DNA of 64,000 nucleotides from Botryosphaeria dothidea (taxonomy: Eukaryota > Ascomycota > Dothideomycetes > Botryosphaeriales > Botryosphaeriaceae), in the NCBI GenBank assembly GCA_011503125.2, contig WWBZ02000001.1, forward strand, positions 2,046,001 to 2,110,000. The letters run 5' to 3'. The notes beneath the pieces were generated by a model. It was given only the letters and a program-made list of their open reading frames with translations, ran no database searches and was not told the origin of the DNA. Positions 36,701 through 48,311 of the stretch are shown here, piece after piece. Position 1 is the stretch's first letter; the number at the start of each line of letters is the position of its first letter. A program made the position numbers and the translations under genes.

Positions 36701-39700
36701 TCGTTCTCGTCTTGGTGTCTAGTACCGGGAGTACGCTAGACCCTCCACCGATTGTGTCATAAACCTCCGGAAACAAGAGATTCGTGAATATCTTTTCAGC
36801 GAGTGCCTCGATGTTCAATGGCTTCTTGAATGACTTGAGGGATTGAACGGCTGTGCGGAGGAGCTGAGCGAACCCAGACACGACGAAGTCGATTTCAGAA
36901 CGGCCAACACAAGCGTTGTACTTGTGTGACAGAAGAAGCTCGCTCCATGTATTGATGTAGTTCCTGAGGAGATCCTCATCGCGTTGGAACTCATCGTACC
37001 AACGGAAAACTTTGACGGAAAGGTCAAAAAGCTGCTGACATGATTTCGAGTTATGCGAAGCTCGCGGGAGGAGATCGGAAAGAACATTCCAATAGAACGA
37101 CACCAAGTCATCCCTACCGACAGCCGACTTTCTGTAGTTTTGTACAAAATCAGCAAAGATTCCAGGGTTAAAAGGTCTGACGCCGTCTGGTTGAACGTAC
37201 TCAGAAGGATGTTGGCACTGGTTCTCAATGTTGATGCAAATCAGATCTCGGAGCCTGACACACTCATGCAAGACAAGAAGAGTATGGTGAAGCTCGATGA
37301 GATCAATCCGAGACTTGAACGCGTCCCACACGCCGCGGTTGTGATTGAAAGCCTCAAGCAGAGCTATGTAGCAATGCAAGGTCAGGTTCAGATTCGACGT
37401 ATCTTTCAACGAAGCTTGCAGGAACGACATAAGGCGATCCGTAAGACGAGGCTCATTGTCAAAATACGAGGAAGAAACCTCCGGCTCGACGCGCTCTGCA
37501 TCACAGTCAGAATTGTATCTTAAAGGAGCCGCACAGACAAACATACCTTTCAGCAGTTCCGTAAATGTTTCCAGCACCGAAAGAGCAAGTAACTCGTCCT
37601 GCGATTCGGAGAGGGAGCTATGAATGATCTCCTCATCAAGGAGGACCGCATTGAGCAGCTGAACGGAGTGACTAATTGATTGCACGTTCAATGGACCCTG
37701 CTCTACATTAATTGTTGCTTCCTGGACTGATGAAGGCTTCCGAGGGTATACCGATCTCATCTGATTCCTGAAATCCTTCCTAAGGGTGGAAACCGAGATC
37801 CTAGCCTTGAACAGCTTGCCAGGTGAGAAGGCGGATCTGACAATGTCCGATACTGAGTCTGTGTGCCGTCCGCCGAACGTTACAGCAAGAGCTTTGCCGT
37901 GGGGAGGCATTTGGTTCAGAAAGTCGTACGCCTGAGAGTGTATTAGCATTGCCATGAGCATTGGACGGATGACTTACAGCCTCGCTCAAGGAATCATCTC
38001 CGCCATCGAGGAAATCAAATATGGTGTCATAGTTCGCAAGGATTTCCTTTTCGATAATGCTCGAGCTTCCTTGTCCGTAAGGAGCCGTTGCAGAATCATC
38101 CATATTCTTGACCAGGATAGCGCCCTTCTCATGAAGTGCCAGGTCGCATATTGTTCGGTCGCCTAATGCTTGCAAATCCAGAGGAGACCCTCCATGAATG
38201 AGCCGAATCTCATGAAAGCCTGTCCACTCGCGCAACCGCTCTACAAGCCAGGACAAGGTCTGGAGATCACCTACGCGCACGGTCTGGATAGGTTCAGCAT
38301 GGGTACCGAAAGCCTGGAACTTAATCGATCTGAGGATGCCGTCCGTGCCATCAATCATGTCAGGGACTGCGGGTTTTGCAAGGCGAGGTGAGGTAATCTG
38401 CAGCTCAGGGTGCTTCTTCACCAAGCCGAGCAGCACCGTGAGGAACAACAATGTCCTCTGAAACTGAAGCTCGAGGACACTTGGGCTCTCCCTGGCATTA
38501 GCATCCATCATTTCAACTTCTCCAGGCAAAGAGCCTTTCAAAGGCCCTTTCAAGGCTGAATATGCAGTGACCAATTGGTTGACACAACGGCCGACAAGGG
38601 CAGTATGTGTATCGCGAAGTAGATCAGGATGATCTTCAATGTGCTGATCCAGCACCCAAGGCTCCAGGTATAGTTTGGCGAGGTACTCTGCTGTGGTCCC
38701 TTCGATTGTCCCAGAGGGTGCGGTGAGGATAATCCGCCAGGATAGTTCAATGTTAGGCGGTTCGAAGATGCCCTCCTCTGAAACTTCTACTCTGTCTGAG
38801 GCGCGCCGCTCATAGTCTGTGAGCTCACGGAGGAAGTCGAATAATCCGCTGCTGTAAAACTCAGGCTTCAAGGCCGGCAGGAGCTCCATCGCACAAAGGT
38901 TGAGAAATGCATTACTCGAGCACTGAGATTTGGTCATAGAAGAGAGATGGTGCCATGCAACGTCCCGGAGGTCAGTGCTGAGAGCATTATCGCCAACCAG
39001 GTGATCCCAGACCAATCTTTGAGTTTCCGTGGTGACTGAGTTGGAATCAATGTTCATCAGGTGAAATAAAAGCTGCAGGCGCGATGTGAGTGGGGTCTCA
39101 AGGTGCTGCCTTGGGCATCCCTTCCCTTCTGCCACGAAAGAGCAGAGCTCCTCGGCGACACTCTCCGCTACACCGCGTTCCAGAAGATATTCTGCATCAT
39201 CAGGCACTGCTGAAATCATAGTGAAGATGATTTCTGCGTTAGCAGCAGCCTGGCGTGTCTTCTTTGCTATGCCGGAGGCGCAGATTTTGTAGATCTCGAC
39301 CCTGTCTTCTGGAAGAGCGAGTTCGCCTCTGGAGAAAATACCAAGCTCTGCAGTCGATATGCGGTGAAGGGTCTGTAGCAAGGGAGTCAAAGACGCCTCT
39401 GGGAAGGGATAAGTCTCTTGTGCTAGATGCACACAAAGCGCAAATGCCTTCATACGGTCTGCTTCCTCAGTCCACTTAGGAAGGTCTCCCCGGGCTCTCT
39501 TCTGAATACTACCACAGAGGCTGCGGAAGAATTCGGCAAAAGTAGAAGTCATCCTGGGCAACGGGAGGGTCCGAAATTTACTGCAGAGGTAAAGCAAGTG
39601 AGATATTGACATTAATTGCGTTGTGTGCTGGAGCATCTCAATGAGAGCTTCAGCCATCCGCGGATCCTGGTTCTCGATGATAGAGTCCCAGATAATGTCG

Positions 39701-41642
39701 GTTTGTGCTTCTCCGTAGTGGTCAGTCACAGCAAGAAAGCCCACGATGTTGCCGCTCCGGGAGACGAGCTGAGGGTGGGAGTCAACGCCGATTATGTAGT
39801 CGATGATCTTGTCTTCCAACAAAAACCGAGCAAAATGGTGGAGAATCTCTGGAGAATGTGTCCTCTGGCTCCAACTGGACCAGATGTGGATAAACTGGTT
39901 ACTCATAGTCTCGACACCATAAATGCGGTGTGCCATATGTCCTTTCAGGATGTATTGCTTCAGAGTTTTCAGCATCCATGACGTCTCGATCACGTCCGCG
40001 TGCAATGCTGACTGGTGGGTGTCGCTTGAGTCGCCGTAGATAGAGGTTGCGAGTTGCCTCGCAGCTTCCGTATCCATACATGCGGCGGTGTGTAAGAGCT
40101 TTGAAGCAGTCCTCACGAGCCAAGTACAGACCTCGATAGGTGCCTTCAGCGACGCCTGGATCTCCTGGTCAAGCTTGTTGAAGAGCGATCGCAAGGTACG
40201 GACCATCCAGCGACAATCACTACGGATGGTATCGTTCTTCCACTGAATCGCAAAGGAGCTGAGCTGGTACAACAGGTTGAGACTTTCTTGAGCTGCCGGG
40301 CGCAGTTCGCGGTTCGTGAGAGCCATCGGAACCAGTCCGATTAGAAGCTCGAGGTCGTTCAGCTCAACAATGAAGGCTGACATTATATCTGAGCACATCT
40401 TTCTTGAATCCTCAGTGTGGTGGCCGAGGAGGTCGATCATCAGTGCCCAGAAAGGCAGACTCTCTTGGAACTGTAGCAGCTGGCTCAAGATCTTCATGTG
40501 GTTAGGGGACACAAGACGTGAGCTGTTTAGAGGATGGGTACCGCCCTCAAGTGCCTCAATTTCAACCTTCAGCATCTGAGCAACGCACGTGGCGTAGGCG
40601 CTCCACAAATCTCGCAGGGCGTCTCCTTCGCCATGTCCGGGGTCAAGCTCGAAGGCCTCCCCATACTGAATCTGGCGCTGGGAGATGCGGTGGAACATCT
40701 TGGCAATCTCATCCCAGAATGTAGGCTCCAGAAGATATGTAGCGTGCGCATCAATCTTATGTTGCTGAACGAGAGCGCCAAGCGACCTCAACCAATCTTT
40801 CAGTTGTGTCAGCTCACCATCAGGAGGATGGGCGTTTCCTGTGAGTAGTTCAGCATCAGTGTGGTTTCTAGAAGTAGCAATAGGATGTAGGACTTACGTG
40901 GTTTCGCTATCAGATTCAACATGCCCCCCAAAGCCGTTTCGCGGCCGACGTTCTTAGCGAATGGGAAGTTCTCGAAAACGTCGTCAGTGAATGCAACCTC
41001 TTCCGCATGCTCTTGCTCAACAGCATCCTCGTTCAGCTCCACCACGTTGTCCGAAGAATCTCCCATATTATCAGAGGTGTCAGCGGCAAGCTCAACCGCA
41101 GGGCTGGACAGGGCGCCAGGTGACAGCGCGGAATCGGTTCGTTCGGCGTCTGCAGGTGGAGTTTGAATTCCACTCTTCTGTGAAGAGGTGGAGGGCGAGG
41201 AACGAAGGGTTTCGCTGGAATCGGACCCTAGGTCTGCGTCCATGGGGTCGGCAGCCTCGTTTGCAGTGGCGTCGGCGTGAGCAGTCGGAGGAGCGGCACG
41301 GCGGGTGTGCGAAGGAGTTTGTGACGGACGTAAGTTGAGGGTGACGCGGCTGGGAGTTTTTGGGGTACGGGCGACAGGACCCTCGGTTTGCTCGTGCTGT
41401 TCCGTGGGCGTTGCAGGCGCGTTAGCAGCGGGGTGGGCCAGGCTTTCGGTGTCAAGCTGGTCCAGGTCCTGGGACATCTTGCGGACAGCGCGGCTGCCGC
41501 TGTCCAGGCGCGGGCGTTTGAATCGGGTAGGAGAGCAATCCGCGTCTTCCATAGAGTCACGGCGCTCTTCAGGCGACTCCAGGCTCGCTGGCGGAGTGGT
41601 GTTCTTTAGGCTAAGCGGATCCATAACATGTTGCGCCTCCAT
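33747..41642 (-). CDS. Giant ubiquitin carboxyl-terminal hydrolase (USP9X/USP34-like)
   Basis: Cysteine deubiquitinase of the USP (C19) family. Exons 41642-40898, 40838-37978, 37931-37547 and 37495-33747 (introns 59, 46 and 51 nt) give 2579 aa. The first ~250 residues are a Ser/Thr/Pro-rich disordered region. A long helical, ARM-like region follows. Near residues 1085-1160 is a ubiquitin-like segment (GFHEIRLIHGGSPLDL). The catalytic domain starts at about 1650: Cys box GLENPQALCYMNSMMTQLF (Cys1657), then KCEPCGGR, LIVHLKRFDFDP, and His box GGVEQGHYWSYIRV (His1906) with WIKFNDDTV. The C-terminal ~600 residues are helical. The Cys box has ENPQAL where most USPs have KNQGAT, but the Cys and CYMNS are intact. 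The 51-nt intron 37496-37546 is stop-free and divisible by three, so its retention would add 17 residues. Target not predictable. Confidence 0.92.
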
Positions 41643-42253
41643 GAGTCAGCAGACGGTGAGAGCGCGTCTACCGAAGCTGGCAGGAGCTGCGGAAGGGTCC
41701 AGAAGGCCTAGCAGGCAGGTGGAGGTGGTGGGTGAAGCGGAGCGGCACCATGCGTGAAGCTCTGGAGCTTGGAGAGGTGCGTGACAAGGGTGCGCGGACG
41801 GCAGCCTACTACAATTGCTTTTGGAGAGCGACGCACCGCAGGGGCTTTGGTGCGAGGCTGCAGGCACCGACGTCACGGGCTCGCGCACACGGCGATGAGG
41901 GCAGCAAGCAGCCAAATTGGACGGCAGGTCAACGGCGACGGCGACGTGAGAAGTGAGAGCTGGACGCGTCGCGGGGTGACTTCGCGGCGGCGGGAAGGCA
42001 AGTGCGCACCGATGGGGCGTGAGCTTCGATAGTTTTAGCGTCACTGCGCCCGCTGCGTGCTTCAATCATCGGCCCGCAAAGCCCGCCGCAAGCCCAGCCT
42101 AGGAGGCCCCGCGATACGCTAGTCTGCACCGCGCTTCACTAGCAGCTCGCGCACACCTCACCACTACCGGTAACTGCTTGCCTGTGCTCCCAACTCAACA
42201 GCACCAGCCCTGTGGCTCAACGCTCGCTGCGCTGACGACTACTGCTCTTCGCC
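41643..42253. promoter_or_regulatory. Divergent promoter UBP gene / POP3
   Basis: 611 bp between divergent start codons. Short antisense ORFs here are compositional. No clear TATA box. Confidence 0.5.
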
Positions 42254-43377
42254 ATGGTCGACGCCACCGCAAAGACGATCGCCCGCCCGGGCAAACCCGT
42301 GTTTAAGCTCGATGTACCCTTCACCACCGTCCAGTGGTAAGTTGTTTCAGCGTTCCGGAATGCTGCAACACCACTATGCAGCCGCTGATCAACATTCCCA
42401 GGCCCCAGTTCACTACCGCCGACCATGACATCATGCTCGAAATGCTCACCAAGTATGTACTTTCATGCTCTCATCTCTGGTGTAGTATGTGCTTTGCAAT
42501 GCTCGTTTTCTCTTTTTTGGGGGGGTCTTCTGTCGCAAACTCTGCCGCCCTTAGCTTGCTTTTTCGCTCCCGCACCTCCTGCCAGGAATCCCAGTCCTCA
42601 GGTTCTCAATCGTCAATTTGCCGCGGTTGCTGCGCGTCATGCTATTGGCGAACCCGGGATCTATCCTCCCTCTGCACTTGCTTCTCAGGGGAGCTTACCG
42701 GCGATCATGAAGTCACTGCAACAACATTCCCCAGCCCCCATATCTAACCGACACGCAGTTTTCTTGCCCCTATTGGTCAGCATCGCTCCACACACATCAC
42801 GCCCTTGAAAGGCAAGCGCAGTAAGAAGCGCAAACGCCACGAAGCCCAAGGGGAAGCACAACCGATCAAAGCACCGCCGCGGCGGCCGGACCTTTCACGT
42901 CACATCACCGTCGGCATCAACAGCACTACGCGCCACCTTGAAGAACTGGCGCAAGGTGATGCTCCACGCTTGGTGAAGCAGCCACACGCAGATGAAACCA
43001 AAGCGCCACGCTCACCGATTTCTCTCCCACACTTGCCCCTAATATTCACCCTGCAGCCTCCTTCATCTATCACAATTACACACCTGCCGCTGCTCGCGCA
43101 AATGGCCTCGCGTGAGCTCACATCTTTCGCATCCGCACGCATCATCCCACTGAAGCCGTCCTCCGAACACAGACTCACAGCAGCCCTTGGATTGCCAAGG
43201 GTTGGCGTTGTCGGCATTATGGAAGATGCCCCAGGCGCCAGGCCGCTCATTGACCTTGTGCGGCAGAAGGTCTCAGCCACATATGTCCCATGGTTACGCG
43301 AGGTATCGGACGGTCGTTATCTGCCGGTCAACGTCCTGACTGAGCAGGCTGGCTCGAAAACGGAACCCACAAAATAG
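42254..43377 (+). CDS. POP3: RNase P / RNase MRP subunit POP3
   Basis: Protein subunit of RNase P (tRNA 5' maturation) and RNase MRP (rRNA processing), nuclear/nucleolar. Exons 42254-42336, 42402-42452 and 42759-43377 give 250 aa. The N-terminus KPVFKLDVPFTTVQWPQ resembles the Pop3 KPVL-NPFT-WP motif. A basic GKRSKKRKRHEA patch, then HITVGINSTTRHLEEL, an alpha/beta middle (ITHLPLLAQ, ITITHLPL) and YVPWLREVSDGRYLPVNVL follow, as in the L7Ae-like fold of Pop3. Intron 1 is 65 nt; intron 2 is 306 nt, long for this window, and ends TCTAAC...CACGCAG. The starting ATG context is GCCATGG. Confidence 0.83.
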
Positions 43378-45174
43378 GACCCGAAGACCTCGATCAGAAT
43401 GTGGAAGTGGTCGTAAAATCTTCAGTAGCGATAGAACTCAAAATGTTCACTTATTTTAAAGTGCTTTGTAAGTTTCATAGAAGCGTCCGAGCGCAGGTCT
43501 ATTGTATGTAGCACAGCGAAGAGTGTCACGGTCACTTTCGGAAATGAATTATCTCCGAACAAACTACGTGTTGCTTTGCCACATTTTCGAGCAGTATCCG
43601 ACCATCCAATAATATGATGTCATTTCTTTTCGGAGCGGTCCGGCTTCTCTAGGGTTCCCGACGTCGGACGGAAGTCCAGGACTAAGCCTCCATCTGGTTG
43701 GGAGACCGTTAGTTGGACCCCTGCGAGCTGTGGATGCGGGAGTGGAAGCGAGCGGAAGTCTCTATCCGCCGGTTTGCTCGGCAACCGGGCATATTCCTGC
43801 AACCACTGCGTATGAAGATAAGAGCAGGGCTTCTGCTTGTCGCCGTTTCCTACTTACAATGACATGTCAGTAGTAATTCCGAAGCACTGCTCTTCTTTGA
43901 CTCAATCCAGTCTTTCGACTCTATTTTGTGAGATCGTTTGGCCTTATTCGCAGAATTTCTGATCACGGCCCCGACGTGTTGTTACCCCAACTGCTTTCAG
44001 AGCAATATTGTTAAGTTCCGAGACTTTGTATCTCATTTTGCCATGTCACATTCCCCGAGAATCATTACAACATGCACAAAAATTAATCCGTAAACCCCCG
44101 AGTCTCAAAAGCGACCAGTGCCAGAATGATAAAAGCAGCGAGAAGACGAATGCATTAGAACTAAGCTAAGCCCTGAGCTGTATTCCTTTTCAAGAATCAA
44201 AGAAGATTTCAGTAAAGAGGACAAAATGCGGAGACTTAGAATTAAATATCACACGATGGTATGTTGGCCGAGTAAAACAGCAGTCACATGTGACCGCCTA
44301 TCCTGTAGATGTGCACACGCGAACTGCAGGATGAGGGGAACAAAATCATACGAGACTTTTCGAAGAAGTCTGGTTCCTCACGCGATCGATTGCATGATTC
44401 AACGATTTTGTAGAAACTAGATCTGGATGAGCGGGTGTTACTAAGATTACTCGCGAGCGGGGCGAAGTTCTAGACAGAGAAATGCATAGACTAATCGCAT
44501 GTGACCTTTAATCAGTTGTATATCCTTGAGATATTTGTTTTGTGCGATTCCAAGTATGTGATAGAGCACTGCTATTCACAGTAGTCTGCATACAGGGAAA
44601 CAAGATATATACATCACGGTCAAAAGGGAGAGTATGGAACAATAGTCAAATACATGTTTGTTCCTTCCTATAACTTCACGGATTTCCACTATAAGATATA
44701 ATTGTGATCATGGTACAAGAAAAGAACAGAAGAGACAAACTGCCCCAGCCAGCAGATCCATTGACTCCTCCCACATGGATCCAAAAGGGGAAAAAAAGAG
44801 AAGAAAGGAGATCAAACCTTTGAAACATTACTCCGTGATGCATATCCTCATGTAATCTGATGTCCGTTGTTAGACTATGCCCAATGCTCTGCATGATAGG
44901 TATGCGTGTTGAATGTGGTGCTTTTGTGCCAGGACTCCGAATGCGTGATGTTATGTGTGCCCCTCCGTTCCGATGAGCGCCTTCAAAATCAACAAAATAA
45001 TCCTTAATTGGTAACCAGAAAGGAAGGAACCGGGGAAAAAATCGAAACAGGCGGAAGAAAAAGGAGCGGATATCCACTTCAGTCCCCAGAACATCCGACT
45101 GATCCCATCAATGCAATTGGTCGTTGACCAACTCGCTCGACTCACGAGAGGCAAGAGACGGCTGCTGTTGCTGC
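43378..45174. other. 1.8-kb AT-richer intergenic stretch
   Basis: Convergent 3' flanks of POP3 (+) and the 45175-46266 gene (-). ORFs are under 135 codons with no motif. AT-rich compared with the flanking genes. No repeat or RNA gene recognised. Confidence 0.5.
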
Positions 45175-46266
45175 TCACGCGAAGCTGCTCAAGCTCAAGC
45201 CGAGCCTCTCAATACGACGGATCCTCTCCTCAAGGGCACCTATTGCTCCCTTCCTGCCTGCCCACCATAGCTCGAACTCCTTCGCCATCCGTGCGTCTTC
45301 TTCGCGCTCGCACGGCCGCACAGCGCCCACCCGCTTGCACTCGCCCCACTCGGCGTCAACCCGGCGCGCGGCGTGCCGCAGCCGCACCAGCGCCACGCAA
45401 CGAAGTTCCGCCATTTCGGCAGCGTAGTACGTAGCGTGCGGGTGGCGTGGCGGTTGGGAAAACGGGTGCAGTGGAGATAGGATACTCGCCGAAGTAGGCG
45501 TTATGGGCGTATTGGCGGGCGAGACGGGCGTCTCGGGTTCCGGAGGAGAGAGAGGCGAGGTGAAAGAGGCTGGTGAAGCAGATGGCGGCGTGTAACACCG
45601 AGTTTGCTTGTCGACTGGGAAACTGAACGGCGAAATAGGAGTCGGAGGACTTGCAGGCGTGACCGGTGAAGAGTCACCCGGCGTCCCTGGCATTGAAGAA
45701 TCCGCAGACCGGTCGCTGGCGACTTCGCTGCTCGGGGGAGTAAGAGACGGTGTGGAGAGCGAGGGCGTTGCGAGCGAGTCGTGCCGAGCGCGCGGGCCCT
45801 TTATCGTGGTATCGATAGTCATGTTATTGAGCAAAATGTCGAGTTCGTTTTCTGCGCAGGCATTGTTATCCTTGGACGCCGTGGCTTGAGCATTGTCTTC
45901 TTGCGGCTCTTCCAGTTCCACAAGGTCGGTGAGCAGCGTCGTCTGGATCTCTTTCAGGCGCTCAAAGCCAGTAAGCACGGCTGCTCCAGCATGCTGTACG
46001 CCGACGATGTGGGGCTGTAACCGGTCAGGAAGGCTCTCCCAAAGACCCTGCGGCATGCTCCATGCAGGCAGGTGCGAGGGATTGAAGCTGAAGGCATCGA
46101 CATCTCTCGGACAATGGGTTCGTGGTGCAGAAACGCCTGGTGAGACCGGGGTAAGCGTTTTCTTCAATGAGGGACGGCGGTAGTGATTGCGTGGAGGCGA
46201 ACCGCCGGTGGCAGAAAAGTATGTAGGCGCAGGCGAAGCCGAAGTTGGAGTGGACGAGGTCGCCAT
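45175..46266 (-). CDS. Hypothetical Ser/Thr/Pro-rich protein with C-terminal helix
   Basis: Not recognised. Single exon of 363 codons. The Ser/Thr/Pro-rich N-terminus (residues 1-60) leads to a conserved-looking block LPAWSMPQGLWESLPDRLQP followed by GAAVLTGFERLKEIQTTLL (about residues 68-115, amphipathic helix). A long middle (about 150-275) is built of repeated TP/SP-rich motifs (TPSLSTPSLTPPSS, PVTPASPPTPISP) and probably disordered, rich in proline-directed kinase sites. The last ~90 residues are charged and helical (AEMAELRCVALVRLRHAARR ... EERIRRIERLGLSLSSFA), likely coiled coil. The unusually sustained open frame, GC-rich codons and structured ends support a real gene. A scaffold role is inference only. 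Confidence 0.7.
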   Translation of the reverse strand: MATSSTPTSASPAPTYFSATGGSPPRNHYRRPSLKKTLTPVSPGVSAPRTHCPRDVDAFSFNPSHLPAWSMPQGLWESLPDRLQPHIVGVQHAGAAVLTGFERLKEIQTTLLTDLVELEEPQEDNAQATASKDNNACAENELDILLNNMTIDTTIKGPRARHDSLATPSLSTPSLTPPSSEVASDRSADSSMPGTPGDSSPVTPASPPTPISPFSFPVDKQTRCYTPPSASPASFTSPLSPPEPETPVSPANTPITPTSASILSPLHPFSQPPRHPHATYYAAEMAELRCVALVRLRHAARRVDAEWGECKRVGAVRPCEREEDARMAKEFELWWAGRKGAIGALEERIRRIERLGLSLSSFA

Positions 46267-47566
46267 GGTGGAGAGCGAGGCCGGGGTGTAAAAGAAAGTG
46301 ATTCGGACTGCGGCTGCTCCCTAGCGCTCCCGCAAAGCTTTTGAATGCTGGGCAAGAAGAGTCGGCGAGTAAGGCAAGCGAGCTGACGTAGCGTTGGGCA
46401 GTGTCGAAGTATAGTAAGGCGGTTAGGTTGGCCGAGTCACGGACGGGACCATGTGGTGGGGAATACGGGGGCAGCGGATCGTGGGGCGGCAGGGCTCAAT
46501 GAAATATAACCTCTGGACAGCAGGCGCGACCCCAACCCCAGAAACCTCTCAAACCTGTCAAAGCGGCGTTAGGAGGTCACTATTACGGTGGCATCGATCG
46601 AGCCCACGGCCTCCAACCACGCAGCCGGTGGTCTGACGCAACGCTCATCCAGGAGCCGGATGCAGCATAAGCGGCTTCAGCGGCATCCTCTAGAGCTTTC
46701 GAGAAGGGCCGGCTGTGGCCGATAGGCGCTGGGGAACGCGCCCGCGGGACGCGCCCAGCATACCCAAGATTGGCTCAGATGCCGGGACAACCAGGGCCGT
46801 GGTCGGGCTCTGGGAGCGTTGTGCTGGCCTGCACGGTGGCATCGCCGCTGCACTATACTTGATAAGGCGGGTAAGGCTGCAACTCTGCTCGACCGCCTCG
46901 GAGAAGAGCGGAGCAGAGAGTGGCTTGGCTAGAAAAAAAACCTCAATGCGAAAATTGCGCAGTGCACCAACAGAAAAGACAATGGGAATAGACAAACAGG
47001 CAGAGCGGGGGCGCCACAATGCGGGATGCTGCCACCAGACACGCATACTTTAGCGTCGTGCATCATCTGGCTCACGCTACTGGGCCCGGACAGCCTGCGG
47101 GGGCTAGTCTGGATTAGCTGGGCGCTGCAGCCGGAAGTTGATGCCTACCGGCTGGGCATGAATACTGTATGGCGGTGCACACACGCGACTGGCTCGGCCA
47201 TTGTCTGCAACGGGCAACATTGCAAAACCTGCAGGTTATCCAGGTCATTGTGAGCGGAGAGACTACGACAGGAAAACAGGCGGCGTTGGAGTGTGGGGAT
47301 CGGGCGACAGGCGCCGGATCGAGTGCTAGTCCATGTTGTGCGTACGTCGGCGGCCCCTTGCAGCACTGAACCACCACTCCATTTACTAGGTATACTCGAC
47401 CACGGCTATTATTTCATCCGCTGCCCAATCCACGTCGTAGTGACGGTCGGGCTTTCCATTTGTGATTCACATGTCATTAGCTTTTTGTCCGTTCTACCGT
47501 TGTGATTCGCCGGCTGATGCCCTCCGCAGCTTGGCCGGTGGATGCTCATGGAAGAGCCTCATCATT
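46267..47566. other. 1.3-kb intergenic stretch
   Basis: Upstream region of the hypothetical gene at 45175-46266 and 3' flank of PIN1. Overlapping short ORFs on both strands have no motif. No gene is supported. Confidence 0.5.
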
Positions 47567-48311
47567 CTACGCGTTCGGCAGCCTGTCAAGAACAACATTC
47601 CGATATGCGTCAGCTCCCTGCACGACCACGTGTGCTGCCGACTTGGATGTGTATCGGGGCGGTGTGCACTTACCTCTCAATCAGGTGGAGGCCAGAAGCA
47701 GTCTCCACGATGCCACTGACCTCGCCCGCCTGCAGCGCAAACGCCGCATCCTCAAACTCCCGCTGCATGTCGCCCCGCTTGAAGAAGCCCCTGTAGTAGA
47801 AAGTTAACGGCTGATTCACTGCAGGCCGACTTGCCCATGCCAACTCACAGGTCACCACCCTTGCGCGCACTGCTGCAGTCCGACTCAGTGACGGCCAACT
47901 CAGCGAGCGTGGTCTCGCCCGACTTGATGCGCTGCTCGTATCCCTTCAAAATCTCCATCGCCTCCTCCTTGGTACGCGTTATCTTGGCCTCGCGCCAGCT
48001 CGAAGGTCGCCGACTGCCCTCGTGCTTGACTAGGAGGTGAGCAGCGCGGATGGCATCATTGCCTCCGCCCGGCGCGGCATCTCCAGCCTTGGTGCTGTGG
48101 TAGCTGGCCATGAACAGCTTCAGCTTCTCGGGGTCGGTGCCCTCGGGCGAATCCCAGCGCGACTCGGTGGTCTTGGTGTTGAAGTAGTAAGGCAGGCCCT
48201 TGGACTTGGAGATGCGCACCTCCCATCCAGGCGGAAGACCGGTCTCAGACTGGAAAAGTGTCAATGCATGGGACGCACGGCCTGGAGTTGCGTGGCGACT
48301 GGGCATACCAT
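47567..48311 (-). CDS. ESS1: PIN1-type peptidyl-prolyl isomerase (WW + parvulin)
   Basis: Isomerises phospho-Ser/Thr-Pro bonds, classically in the RNA polymerase II C-terminal domain; nuclear. Exons 48311-48309 (ATG only), 48249-47849, 47790-47674 and 47582-47567 give 178 aa. The WW domain (about 4-38) is [20 protein letters not shown]...SRWDSP. The parvulin domain holds [20 protein letters not shown] (phosphate-binding basic loop), [20 protein letters not shown] (catalytic Cys) and SGLHLIER. Intron 1 (48250-48308) directly follows the start codon, which makes an ATG-only coding exon. The last intron (47583-47673) has good GTAAGT/TTGACAG sites and gives the end LIERLPNA; without it translation stops at LIER (47670). 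The fold is complete either way. Confidence 0.93.
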
